From NCBI RefSeq assembly GCF_014646815.1, contig NZ_BMNZ01000004.1, forward strand, positions 395,103 through 459,102: a stretch of DNA of 64,000 bases. The letters run 5' to 3'. Positions 11,585 through 21,477 of this stretch are shown piece by piece (position 1 is the stretch's first letter; every line of letters starts with the position of its first letter). Below the pieces are notes generated by a model. That model saw nothing but the letters and a program-made list of their open reading frames with translations. It had not been told where the DNA came from and searched no databases. The DNA comes from Terrabacter tumescens (GTDB lineage: Bacteria; Actinomycetota; Actinomycetes; Actinomycetales; Dermatophilaceae). A program made the translations under genes and the position numbers.

Positions 11585-12568
11585 GTGACTACCCGCGTCG
11601 TCCTGCTCGTCACGACCCCTCGCGTCGCCCCGGGGCTGCTCACGCGGGAGGCGTGGCGCAGCCTGGAGGCGGCGTATGCCGTGTGGGGGCGTCCCGACGA
11701 GCCGCAGACGGCCGCTCTGGTCGAGGCGGGGATCGAGGTCCGGCCCCGCGAGGACGGGCATCCTGCCGACCTCGCGCGCGACCTCGTCGCGGCCTCGGAG
11801 ACGGGCGACGTCGTGTGGGTCGGCTCGTCCGACGGCGACCCCGGCCTCAGCGACGCGATCGCCGTCGAGGTGACCCGGCTGCCCGAGCCGCCAGACGTCG
11901 AGCTGCTCATCGGCTCGTTCGACGTGCCCGGCGCGCGCCTGCTCGACGTCGTGGCCGTCATGGACCGCCTGCGCTCGCCCGGCGGGTGCCCCTGGGACGC
12001 GGATCAGACCCACGCCTCGCTCGTGCCCTACCTGCTCGAGGAGGCCCACGAGGCCATCGAGGCGATCGAGAGCGGCGACCCGGCCCACATGCAGGAGGAG
12101 CTCGGCGACCTGCTGCTGCAGATCGCCTTCCAGTCCCGCGTCGCCGAGGAGCACCCGAGCGATCCGTTCGACATCGACGACGTCGCCGGGGGACTGGTCG
12201 ACAAGCTGGTCCGGCGCCACCCGCACGTCTTCTCCGACGTCGAGGCCGAGACCGCCGACGCCGTCGAGGCCAACTGGGAGTCGATCAAGGCCGCCGAGAA
12301 GCAGCACCGGACCCACCCGCTCGAGGGGGTGCCGGTCTCGCTCCCGGCCCTGGCCCGGGCCGAGAAGTACGTCTCGCGCCTGCAGCGCTCGGGGCGCGAC
12401 GAGCTCGTCGACGAGGCGGTCGCCGCCGGTGACCTCGGCGCCCAGCTGCTCGACCTCGTGCGTCGCGCCCGCGCCGAGGGCGTCGACGCCGAAGCGGCCC
12501 TCCGGGACACCCTGCGTCGGCTCGAGGCCGCCAGCGAGGCGAGTGGGGGAGCGCGCTCCGGCGACTGA
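11585..12568 (+). CDS. mazG: MazG nucleoside triphosphate pyrophosphohydrolase
   Basis: Hydrolyses (d)NTPs to NMPs, probably housecleaning of noncanonical nucleotides. 327 aa. The MazG domain begins near residue 120 (VMDRLRSPGGCPWDADQTHASL) with the metal-binding helix LEEAHEAIEAI and the second block EELGDLLLQIAFQSRVAEE. The first 110 residues (TTRVVLLVTTPRVAPGLLT...) look like a degenerate tetrapyrrole-methylase-like domain, as in other fused MazG proteins; that relation is inferred. The GTG start lies 16 nt after the lipoprotein stop, suggesting co-transcription. Confidence 0.93.
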   Translation: MTTRVVLLVTTPRVAPGLLTREAWRSLEAAYAVWGRPDEPQTAALVEAGIEVRPREDGHPADLARDLVAASETGDVVWVGSSDGDPGLSDAIAVEVTRLPEPPDVELLIGSFDVPGARLLDVVAVMDRLRSPGGCPWDADQTHASLVPYLLEEAHEAIEAIESGDPAHMQEELGDLLLQIAFQSRVAEEHPSDPFDIDDVAGGLVDKLVRRHPHVFSDVEAETADAVEANWESIKAAEKQHRTHPLEGVPVSLPALARAEKYVSRLQRSGRDELVDEAVAAGDLGAQLLDLVRRARAEGVDAEAALRDTLRRLEAASEASGGARSGD

Positions 12569-12603
12569 GCGCGCCGGACGGCATACGCCCTCGGGTCGGA
12601 GAG

Positions 12604-14097
12604 TCAGTAGGCCCCGCGCGAGCGCACGACCGCGTGGATCGTCTTGGCCATGATCGACAGGTCCTGCACGATCGACCAGTTGTCGACGTAGTAGAGGTCG
12701 AGGCGCACGGTGTCGTCCCACGAGAGGTCGCTGCGGCCGGAGACCTGCCACAGGCCGGTCATGCCGGGGCGCACGTGAAGCCGTCGCTGGACGTCGGGCA
12801 CGTAGCGACGCACCTCGGCGGGCAGGGCGGGCCGCGGGCCCACGAGGCTCATGTCGCCGTTGACGACGTTGATCAGCTGGGGCAGCTCGTCGATGGAGAA
12901 GCGCCGCATGAACGCCCCGACCCGGGTGATCCTGGGGTCGCTCTGGGCCTTGAAGAGCACGCCGTCGGCGTTCTGGTTGAGGTGCGTCACCCCGGAGAGC
13001 CGCGCCTCGGCGTCGACCACCATGCTGCGGAACTTGAGGCACTCGAAGAGCTCGCCGTCGCGACCCACGCGGGTCTGGCGGAAGAGCACCGGGCCGCCGT
13101 CCTGCAGCTTCGTGGCGATCGCGAAGACGATCACGATCGGCGTGGCGATCGCGAGCAGCAGCGTGGCGCCGACGAAGTCGAAGGCGCGCTTGAGACCGCG
13201 GGAGGCGCCGAGGCTCTGCGGCTGCTCGACGTGCACGAGCGGCAGCCCGCCGACCGGGCGCATCGCCATCCGGCCCGAGCTGATGTCGCTGAGGCTCGGG
13301 ACGACCGCCATCTGCACGTGGTGGCCCTCGAGGTCCCAGGCGATGCGCCGGAAGTCGACGGCCGACGGGAAGGCGCCCTCGGTGAAGACGACCATGTCGG
13401 CCTTCTCGGCGAGCACGGACTCGGCCGTCTCGGCCGTCGTGCCGACGACAGGGACGCCGCGGGGTGTCGCGGGGGTCGGCTGCGACGAGGGCGTCAGCGC
13501 GCCGACGATGCGGTAGCCGAGCCACGTCTCGCGCTCGAGCACGGCGGCGACGTCGTCGACGTGCGAGGCCGAGCCGGAGATGAGCACCCGCGTCACCAGG
13601 TGGCCGTGGGCGTGGGCGCGGTGCACGAGACGGCGGGCGTACCAGCGCCAGAGCAGCACGAGCGGCACGCCGATGGCGAAGATCAGCACGAAGAAGCCTC
13701 GCGAGAGGTTGAACTTCGTCAGGTAGCTGAGGATGCCGATGGCACCGGCCGTGAGTCCTGCGGCGCTGAGCACGCGGGCGTACTCGATGGTGCCGACGCC
13801 GAGGTGGCTGCTCGTGTAGGTCCCGAGCGCCAGGTTGGCGACCATCCACGCGGCCACGATCCACAGGCCGACCGACTGGGCGACCTGGTTGACGTCGTTC
13901 GCGACGTCGAAGACGTCGAGACTCGTGCGCCCCACGGCGGCCAGTGCCGTCGCTGCCGTGATGAGGAGCAGGTCCCCACCTGCGATCCCCAGCTGCAGCA
14001 GCCGCTGCCCCCGACTCCTCTCACTCAGTGGCTGCGTCACGGGACGCGCACTCACATCTAGAAGAACAACCCCCGACTCGCGCATGGGTTGACCCAT
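12604..14097 (-). CDS. Exopolysaccharide polyprenyl-phosphate sugar-1-phosphate transferase
   Basis: 497 aa. The N-terminal half has about four to five membrane helices and a CoA-binding-like Rossmann segment (residues about 170-260). The C-terminal half is the bacterial sugar-transferase domain: FDFVGATLLLAIATPIV helix, FRQTRVGRDGELFECLKFRSM, SIDELPQLINVVNGDMSLVGPRP and VRPGMTGLWQVSGRS. Such enzymes put the first sugar phosphate on a polyprenyl carrier for capsule or exopolysaccharide. No other polysaccharide genes are adjacent. The start at 14097 is tentative; an in-frame ATG lies at 14085. Confidence 0.92.
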   Translation of the reverse strand: MGQPMRESGVVLLDVSARPVTQPLSERSRGQRLLQLGIAGGDLLLITAATALAAVGRTSLDVFDVANDVNQVAQSVGLWIVAAWMVANLALGTYTSSHLGVGTIEYARVLSAAGLTAGAIGILSYLTKFNLSRGFFVLIFAIGVPLVLLWRWYARRLVHRAHAHGHLVTRVLISGSASHVDDVAAVLERETWLGYRIVGALTPSSQPTPATPRGVPVVGTTAETAESVLAEKADMVVFTEGAFPSAVDFRRIAWDLEGHHVQMAVVPSLSDISSGRMAMRPVGGLPLVHVEQPQSLGASRGLKRAFDFVGATLLLAIATPIVIVFAIATKLQDGGPVLFRQTRVGRDGELFECLKFRSMVVDAEARLSGVTHLNQNADGVLFKAQSDPRITRVGAFMRRFSIDELPQLINVVNGDMSLVGPRPALPAEVRRYVPDVQRRLHVRPGMTGLWQVSGRSDLSWDDTVRLDLYYVDNWSIVQDLSIMAKTIHAVVRSRGAY

Positions 14098-15712
<1,615 letters not shown>

Positions 15713-15716
15713 CCCC

Positions 15717-16427
15717 GTGGCCGACCGCACGCCGTCCCGCCCGGGCCGCCCGTCATCCGCGGGCCGCTCGGGCGGTGGCGCGCGGCCGGCCGCAGCTCGC
15801 CCGATCTCGAAGTCCGGGTCGCAGGGCGCCTCGACGTCCGCAGCGCGCGCCCCGTCCGGCCGCTCGGGCACCCGCGCCACGGCCGGGCGCTCGTCGGCGA
15901 CCCGCCCGGGACAGTCGCGCCCCGGTGCCGCCCGCGCGAGCCGCCCGGGAGCCGGCAAGGAGCGGCCGGCCCTCGCGGCGCGGCCGCGCACTCCCCAGAC
16001 CACCCCCCCCTCGGCCTCGACGGCGTGGGTGCGGGGCGCGATCCTGCTCGGCATCGTCGTCATGCTCGCCGTGACCATCGTGCCGACGCTGCGCTCGCTC
16101 GTGCAGCAGCGCGGCGACACGGCCGCTCTGGCGGACAAGGTCGCCGAGCAGCGCCAGAGCGTGCAGCAGCTCGAGCACGAGGCCGCCCTGTGGAAGGACC
16201 CCGCCTACATCGAGGTCCAGGCGCGCGAGCGCCTCAAGTTCGTCCGCGTCGGCGACCGCGCCTACACGGTCATCGACCCCGCTGCGGACCGCGCGAGCAC
16301 TCCCGCGCCCGCGCGCCCTGTCGTGGCCGCACCCCTGGCCAACGCCGCCTCGCCGTGGTACGGCAAGGTGTGGCAGTCGGTCCAGATCGCCGACCGACCC
16401 ACGGCCGGGGTCACGCGCACCAAGTGA
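15717..16427 (+). CDS. FtsB/DivIC-type septum formation initiator
   Basis: 236 aa, a bitopic membrane protein of the divisome. The first 100 residues are basic and rich in Arg, Ser, Pro and Gly, a long cytoplasmic tail typical of actinobacterial FtsB. One membrane helix spans about residues 102-124 (AWVRGAILLGIVVMLAVTIVPTL). A coiled coil (DKVAEQRQSVQQLEHEAALWKDPAYIEVQARERLKFVRVGD) follows, which in the family pairs with FtsL. It starts 4 nt after eno and precedes DUF501 and ppx, the standard actinobacterial order. Confidence 0.9.
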   Translation: MADRTPSRPGRPSSAGRSGGGARPAAARPISKSGSQGASTSAARAPSGRSGTRATAGRSSATRPGQSRPGAARASRPGAGKERPALAARPRTPQTTPPSASTAWVRGAILLGIVVMLAVTIVPTLRSLVQQRGDTAALADKVAEQRQSVQQLEHEAALWKDPAYIEVQARERLKFVRVGDRAYTVIDPAADRASTPAPARPVVAAPLANAASPWYGKVWQSVQIADRPTAGVTRTK

Positions 16428-16464
16428 CCGCGGTCCGTCCCGACCGACCAGAAGTGAGCACCGC

Positions 16465-17031
16465 GTGAGCAACCCCGCACGTCCGTCCCTGCCGCCCGTC
16501 GAGACGGCCGACCTCGACGCCGTCGAGCGCCAGCTCGGACGGCGTCCGCGCGGGGTCGCCGCCGTGGCGCACCGCTGCCCGTGCGGCGAGCCCGACGTGC
16601 TGCGCACCGAGCCCCGCCTGCCCGACGGCACGCCCTTCCCGACGACGTACTACGCCACGTGCCCCCGCCTCACCGGGGCGGTGAGCACCCTCGAGACGGC
16701 CGGCGTCATGAAGGAGATGACCGAGCGGCTCGGGCGCGACGAGGAGCTCGCTGCCGCCTACGCCGCGGCGCACGGGCACTACCTCGCGCGGCGGGCCGAG
16801 CTCGGCGACGTGCCCGAGATCGAAGGCGTCTCGGCGGGCGGCATGCCCACCCGCGTCAAGTGCCTCCACGTGCTCGTCGGGCACTCGCTGGCCGCCGGCC
16901 CCGGGGTCAACCCCCTCGGTGACGAGGCGCTCGTGATGCTGGGCGACTGGTGGCGGCCCACGTCGTGCGCCGCCCTGCACGCCGCCGAGGATGCTGCCGC
17001 AGGTGCTGCCCGGGAGGCCGGCGATGAGTGA
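16465..17031 (+). CDS. DUF501 family protein
   Basis: 188 aa, a conserved actinobacterial family without an assigned reaction. Conserved features include the Cys pair HRCPCGEPDV, the PFPTTYYATCPRL block and GGMPTRVKCLHVLVGHSLA. The Cys/His pattern could bind a metal, which is inference. It is nearly always found between ftsB and ppx, as here, and overlaps ppx by 8 nt, so the two are probably translated together. Confidence 0.9.
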   Translation: MSNPARPSLPPVETADLDAVERQLGRRPRGVAAVAHRCPCGEPDVLRTEPRLPDGTPFPTTYYATCPRLTGAVSTLETAGVMKEMTERLGRDEELAAAYAAAHGHYLARRAELGDVPEIEGVSAGGMPTRVKCLHVLVGHSLAAGPGVNPLGDEALVMLGDWWRPTSCAALHAAEDAAAGAAREAGDE

Positions 17032-18016
17032 CACCACGGGCGCCGAGGGCGCGACCGTCCGCGTCGGCGCGATCGACTGCGGCACCAACTCGATCCGCCT
17101 GCTCGTCGCCGACGTCGACCCCACCACCGGGGCACTGACCGACGTGCGCCGCCGGATGGAGATCGTGCGCCTCGGTCACGGCGTCGACCGCACCGGCGTC
17201 ATCGCCCCCGAGTCGATGGAGCGCACCCTCGCCATGACGCGGGAGTATGCCGCGGCGTGCCGTGAGCTGGGCGCCACCCGCGTGCGCTTCGTCGCCACCT
17301 CTGCCTCGCGCGACGCGAGCAACGCCGCCGAGTTCATCGACGGCGTGCGCGCCGCCTTCGCCGAGCACTACGGCGCCGAGGTGTCGCCCGAGGTCGTGTC
17401 CGGCGACGAGGAGGCCGCGCTCTCGTTCGCGGGGGCGACGGGCGGGCTGGCCGCCCAGGGCGTCTCCGGTCCGTACCTCGTCGTCGACCTCGGCGGTGGC
17501 TCCACCGAGCTCGTCCGGGGCGCCGACCACGTCGAGGCCGCCCGTTCGGTCGACATCGGCTGCGTGCGCATGACGGAGCGCCACCTCGTCGGCGACCCGC
17601 CCACCGACGAGCAGATCGGCGCCGCCACGCGCGACATCGACGCGGCTCTCGACGTCGCCGAGTCCGCCGTGCCGATCGACGGGGTGGCGACGCTCGTCGG
17701 TCTCGCCGGTAGCGTCACGACGATCACGGCGCACCTGCTGCGCCTCACGGCATACGACCCCGAGCGCATCCACCTCGCCCGGTCAGCGCCGGCGGACATG
17801 GTCGTCGCCTGCGACGAGCTCCTCGCCATGCCGCGCGCCCAGCGGGCCGAGCTGCCCTACATGCACCCGGGCCGGGTCGACGTCATCGGCGCCGGCGCCC
17901 TGGTGTGGAGGCGGGTCGTCGAGCGGGTCGTCGACCGCGCGGGCGTCACCGAGGTCGTCACGTCGGAGCACGACATCCTCGACGGCATCGCGCTGAGCGC
18001 AGCACGACGCGCCTGA
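17024..18016 (+). CDS. ppx: Exopolyphosphatase / (p)ppGpp phosphohydrolase (Ppx/GppA)
   Basis: 330 aa, short form of the ASKHA-fold family, lacking the C-terminal HD-like domain, as in mycobacterial Ppx1. The phosphate-1 motif is AIDCGTNSIRLLVAD near the N-terminus, the second is LVVDLGGGSTELVRG, and GLAGSVTT is the third. It cleaves terminal phosphates from polyphosphate or pppGpp. The start chosen is the ATG at 17024, inside the end of DUF501; the upstream ATG at 16991 adds no conserved sequence. Confidence 0.93.
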   Translation: MSDTTGAEGATVRVGAIDCGTNSIRLLVADVDPTTGALTDVRRRMEIVRLGHGVDRTGVIAPESMERTLAMTREYAAACRELGATRVRFVATSASRDASNAAEFIDGVRAAFAEHYGAEVSPEVVSGDEEAALSFAGATGGLAAQGVSGPYLVVDLGGGSTELVRGADHVEAARSVDIGCVRMTERHLVGDPPTDEQIGAATRDIDAALDVAESAVPIDGVATLVGLAGSVTTITAHLLRLTAYDPERIHLARSAPADMVVACDELLAMPRAQRAELPYMHPGRVDVIGAGALVWRRVVERVVDRAGVTEVVTSEHDILDGIALSAARRA

Positions 18017-18053
18017 CGGTTGGGGCCGGTCGCCCGTCGCCCGTCGCCGGTCG

Positions 18054-19706
18054 TCAGCGACGCGGCAGGGCGGCAGCCATGACGGGCTGGTCGGACTGCT
18101 CGTGCGCGCGTCGGCGGTTGGCGCGCAGCCGTGCCGCCATCCAGAGCGCCGCCGAGACGCCGAGCGCCCACGTGCCGTTGGAGACCGTCGCGTCGACGAC
18201 GCCGTAGGTGACGAAGAAGAGCGTCACGAAGACGACGGCGCGCACGTGCTTGGCCGAGAGGCGCACGGCCGCGAGGAGCAGACCGCCCCACAGCAGGTAC
18301 CACGGGTGGATGACCGGGCCCGAGGCGCACAGGGCGAGCAGCGCACCGGCCGTGGCGAGCACGGGGTTGCGGGGCGCCACCCGCCAGGCGATCCAGGCGA
18401 TGGCGACGAGACCGGCGACGAGGCCGATGGTCTGGGCGATCGGCACCGGCGCCGACGTCACGCTCTCGGGCATGCCGGCGAGGCGCAGCAGCCACTCGAC
18501 GACGCTGCCGACGAAGGTGGGCGGGGAGAGCATCGAGCGCAGCGAGACCGGCACGGAGAGGTTGGGGATCCAGCCCCAGCCGAGGCCCGAGACGGCCGTG
18601 ATCGCGGTGAAGGTGGCCGCGGTGATGCCGCCGTAGACGAGGCCGTGGCGCGCCATCGCCTTGAGGCGCGCGGAGGCACCGGGTGCGAGGTCGGACTGGG
18701 CCTGCAGCGCCATGCCCACGATCCCGATGAGCGCGAGCACCGCGGTCTGCTTGTAGGCGGCGGCGGCCGCGATCGTCATGGCGGCCGTGATGAACTGACC
18801 GCGGCTGCCGAGCAGGAGCGCGAGCGTCACGAGGGCGACCATGACGGCGTCACCGTGGGCGCCGCCGACGAAGTGCATGATGACGAGCGGGTTGAGCACG
18901 CCGAGCCACAGCGCGTGGCGGCCGCTCACGCCGTAGCGCTCGGCGAGGCGGGGGAGGGCGTAGGCGAGCAGGCCGACCGCGAGCAGCGCAGGCACGCGCA
19001 TGGCGACGGCCGAGACGTAGGCGTTCTCCGGGAAGATGCTGACGACGAGGTGCTGCACCTGGAGTGCGAGCGGGCCGTAGGGGGCGGGCGTGTCGACCCA
19101 CATGGGGTCGACCTGGTCGGCGAACGGCCCCGGCACCCAGAACGGGCCCACTGCGTACGGGTCCATGTTGCGCAGCACGATCTGGCCCTGCGCGGCGTAG
19201 CTGTAGGCGTCGCGGCTGAAGAGCGGCGGCGCGAGCATGATCGGCAGGCTCCACAGCAGCCAGGCCATCGAGGGTGCCTTGCGGCCGTGCACCGGGCGCA
19301 TCCGCAGCCAGGCGTCGACGAGGATGGCCATGCCGACGGCGAGCAGGATCGTCGTCAGCACCCGTCCCGCGCCGGAGCCGAGCCACACGAGGCCGAAGCG
19401 CTCGATGAGCGGCGAGGCCGGCAGCTCGAAGGTGTCGGCGGGCAGGAAGGCGGGGCTGATGGAGCCGGCGGCCACGAGGGTCGTGCCGAGCGTGCCACGA
19501 CGGACCATCGGGTCGGCCCACGTGCGGCGCAGGGCCGCTGCGAGACGCTGGCCGAACTCCACGACGCGGGGGTCGAGCTCCCAGGACGGGTGCAGGGGCG
19601 TGCGCGCGGTAGCGGTCGTCGTCGCCTCGGCGACACGATGCTCCAGCACCCGCTGCTCCTTCATGTGGTCTGAGGGGTTGCACCCGGAGGGTGCGTCACA
19701 GTCCAT
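18054..19706 (-). CDS. mptB: MptB-type polyprenol-phosphomannose alpha-1,6-mannosyltransferase
   Basis: 550 aa, a GT-C glycosyltransferase with about a dozen membrane helices. The first extracytoplasmic loop has the family motif PPLFSRDAYSYAAQG (residues about 160-174), in which the Asp-containing stretch is the proposed catalytic site. In mycobacteria and corynebacteria MptB elongates the alpha-1,6-mannan core of lipomannan using polyprenyl-P-mannose. Met15 (ATG at 19664) is an equally plausible start. It is convergent with ppx. Confidence 0.85.
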   Translation of the reverse strand: MDCDAPSGCNPSDHMKEQRVLEHRVAEATTTATARTPLHPSWELDPRVVEFGQRLAAALRRTWADPMVRRGTLGTTLVAAGSISPAFLPADTFELPASPLIERFGLVWLGSGAGRVLTTILLAVGMAILVDAWLRMRPVHGRKAPSMAWLLWSLPIMLAPPLFSRDAYSYAAQGQIVLRNMDPYAVGPFWVPGPFADQVDPMWVDTPAPYGPLALQVQHLVVSIFPENAYVSAVAMRVPALLAVGLLAYALPRLAERYGVSGRHALWLGVLNPLVIMHFVGGAHGDAVMVALVTLALLLGSRGQFITAAMTIAAAAAYKQTAVLALIGIVGMALQAQSDLAPGASARLKAMARHGLVYGGITAATFTAITAVSGLGWGWIPNLSVPVSLRSMLSPPTFVGSVVEWLLRLAGMPESVTSAPVPIAQTIGLVAGLVAIAWIAWRVAPRNPVLATAGALLALCASGPVIHPWYLLWGGLLLAAVRLSAKHVRAVVFVTLFFVTYGVVDATVSNGTWALGVSAALWMAARLRANRRRAHEQSDQPVMAAALPRR

Positions 19707-19842
19707 GACGGAGCACGTGAGGGGCCCCTGGACCTCGTTCTCGAAGGTCAGTCTAGGCGGAGCGGGTGGGTGCCCGCCGTACCCGCCGAGGCGTGGGCGT
19801 GGCCGTTACCGAACCGTGCCCGGACCAACGACGCCGGTCTCG

Positions 19843-19917
19843 TACCCCCGGAGGGACTCGAACCCTCACCGTTGGCGATTTTAAGTCGCCTGCCTCTGCC
19901 GATTGGGCCACGGGGGC
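19843..19917 (-). tRNA. tRNA with UAA anticodon (Leu by anticodon), class-I fold
   Basis: 75 nt on the minus strand. The acceptor arm GCCCCCG pairs with CGGGGGT (one G-U) and the discriminator is A. The anticodon arm GGCGA/TCGCC holds the loop CTTAAAA, giving anticodon UAA. The T arm GAGGG/CCCTC holds TTCGAGT. The region between anticodon and T arms is only 6 nt (AACGGT), whereas leucine tRNAs normally have a long class-II variable arm. CCA is not encoded. The identity is therefore given by anticodon only. Confidence 0.88.
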
Positions 19918-20012
19918 GCGGCCCTCAGTATGCCGTGCCGACGGTCGGTTCCCGGACGACGCGGCGCGCGCAGAGGTTGCGGTCGGGAACCTTCTGGTGG
20001 GGTGCGTTCGCT

Positions 20013-20018
20013 TACTCT
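20013..20018 (+). promoter_or_regulatory. -10 box (TACTCT) for the BI-1 gene
   Basis: A TANNNT hexamer 63 nt before the ATG at 20082; the ribosome site AGGAG is at 20068-20072. Confidence 0.4.
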
Positions 20019-20081
20019 TGGGGACAGTCGTCACGCCCATTCGCGGGTCGTGGCACCCAGTGCTTTTAGGAGCGCACTCAC

Positions 20082-20966
20082 ATGGCAGGTGGAAACCCGG
20101 TCTTCGACCGGCTCAACAAGCAGATCGAGAAGGAGCGCTACGCCGGTTTCGGTGCGCCCCAGGGCAGTCCGCAGCAGCCGGCGCAGCAGGGCACGCAGGC
20201 CGCGACGACGGGCTACGCGACCCAGGACGCGATGACGGCCCAGCAGCTCAACGAGATGTACGCGCGCCAGAGCGCCGGTCCGGTCGACACCGGCCGCGTC
20301 ACGGTCGACGACGTCGTCGTCAAGAGCCTCACGCTGTTCGTCGTCACGGTCGCCGTCGCCGGCGTCTCGTGGTTCTGGACCGACGCCAACACCGACATGA
20401 CGCTGCCGTTCTGGCTCGGCGGCATGTTCGGCACGCTGATCCTCGGCTTCGTCATCGCCTTCATGAAGAAGGTGTCGGTGCCGCTGCTCATGGTCTACGC
20501 CGTGCTGCAGGGCGCCTTCCTTGGCGCCTTCAGCCAGTACATCGCGTCGATCCCGCAGTACGACGGCGTCGTGCAGATGGCCGTCCTCGCGACGCTCTGC
20601 GTCTTCGTCGCGATGTACGTCGGCTACGCGACGGGCTTCGTCAAGGTCAACGACAAGACCCGCCGCATGTTCTTCTTCGCGATCGTCGGCTACGGCCTCT
20701 TCTCGCTGCTGCAGGTCGTGCTGCTCATGACCGGCGTCATAGACGGCTGGGGCTTCGGTGGTAGCGGCATGCTCGGCATCGGCCTGTCGATCCTCGGTGT
20801 CGGTCTCGCGTCGTACTCGCTGGCCATCGACTTCGACACCATCGACAACGCCGTCAAGGTGGGTGCCCCGAAGAAGTACTCGTGGCTGCTCGCGCACGGC
20901 CTGATCGTCTCGATCGTCTGGCTCTACATCGAGTTCGTCCGACTCTTCGCGCGCCTGCGCGACTGA
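20082..20966 (+). CDS. Bax inhibitor-1 / YccA family membrane protein
   Basis: 294 aa. A soluble Gln/Ala-rich N-terminus of about 85 residues is followed by seven predicted membrane helices (first at LTLFVVTVAVAGVSWFW). The family signature region near the end, ASYSLAIDFDTIDNAVKVGAPKKYSWLLAHGLIVSIVWLYIEFVRL, carries the conserved acidic residues that form the pH-sensitive Ca2+ leak site in bacterial BI-1 homologues. The role in actinobacteria is not settled. AGGAG lies 9 nt before the start. Confidence 0.9.
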   Translation: MAGGNPVFDRLNKQIEKERYAGFGAPQGSPQQPAQQGTQAATTGYATQDAMTAQQLNEMYARQSAGPVDTGRVTVDDVVVKSLTLFVVTVAVAGVSWFWTDANTDMTLPFWLGGMFGTLILGFVIAFMKKVSVPLLMVYAVLQGAFLGAFSQYIASIPQYDGVVQMAVLATLCVFVAMYVGYATGFVKVNDKTRRMFFFAIVGYGLFSLLQVVLLMTGVIDGWGFGGSGMLGIGLSILGVGLASYSLAIDFDTIDNAVKVGAPKKYSWLLAHGLIVSIVWLYIEFVRLFARLRD

Positions 20967-20972
20967 CGCCCG

Positions 20973-21287
20973 ATGACACCTTCGCGCGCGGGTTCGCCGA
21001 CCCCGCACGAGGTGTCCGACGAGCTCCGGCGCGTGGTCGAGCGGTGGCACCAGCTGCCGCTCGACCACGCGCTTTCGTGTATGCCGTCCGTCCGGGCCGT
21101 CGTGCAGTCGCTCGCCGACCGCGTGGCGGGTGCCCGCGGGCTCGGGTCCCGGCCGGTGCCTGACCTCGGTCCGGCCGTCGTCATGGACCAGCTGGCGGTG
21201 ATGGTGCACGACGTGTTCGTGACCGAGCCGGACGCCGACCCAGCCCTGGTCGCGGACGCCCTGGCCGGCATACGCCGCTCCCTCTAG
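20973..21287 (+). CDS. Small hypothetical protein
   Basis: 104 aa, not assigned to a known family. The sequence is soluble, helix-rich and has no Cys cluster or membrane segment; SDELRRVVERWHQLPLDHAL and VMDQLAVMVHDVF look like amphipathic helices. The start is 6 nt after the BI-1 stop, so it is probably co-transcribed. Codon use matches its neighbours apart from rare ATA in AGIRR, where a GTATGCCG octamer crosses the gene. Conserved length and operon position make it likely real. Confidence 0.65.
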   Translation: MTPSRAGSPTPHEVSDELRRVVERWHQLPLDHALSCMPSVRAVVQSLADRVAGARGLGSRPVPDLGPAVVMDQLAVMVHDVFVTEPDADPALVADALAGIRRSL

Positions 21288-21330
21288 GTCGAGGGCTCAC
21301 GTCCCGACGTGTCGTTCGCGGATGATCGCG

Positions 21331-21384
21331 CCGATGGTCCTGCATCCGGTGTGGTGATCACCCCACCGGGTGCAGGACCATCGG
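21331..21384. terminator. Long intergenic hairpin A
   Basis: Fourteen perfect pairs (21331-21344 with 21371-21384) continue inward through one G-T pair to about 21 pairs, and the apex is the palindrome GGTGATCACC. It lies between the convergent hypothetical gene and the thiolase. Confidence 0.6.
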
Positions 21385-21410
21385 TCGTTCCATCCGCCGC
21401 ATCCCTCACA

Positions 21411-21458
21411 CACGTCGAGTGGGCACTTCCCCGCGAAGGAAAGTGCCCACTCGACGTG
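21411..21458. terminator. Long intergenic hairpin B
   Basis: An 18-bp perfect stem (21411-21428 with 21441-21458) around a 12-nt loop, ending 19 nt before the thiolase stop. With hairpin A it gives bidirectional termination, or a structured RNA. Confidence 0.65.
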
Positions 21459-21477
21459 CTTGGCGCGGGTCCGAGCC

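Noticed and set aside
11585-11920. Separate tetrapyrrole methylase gene in front of mazG
   Set aside because: The reading frame is continuous with the MazG domain and the segment lacks the methylase SAM motif, so it is kept as one degenerate N-terminal domain.
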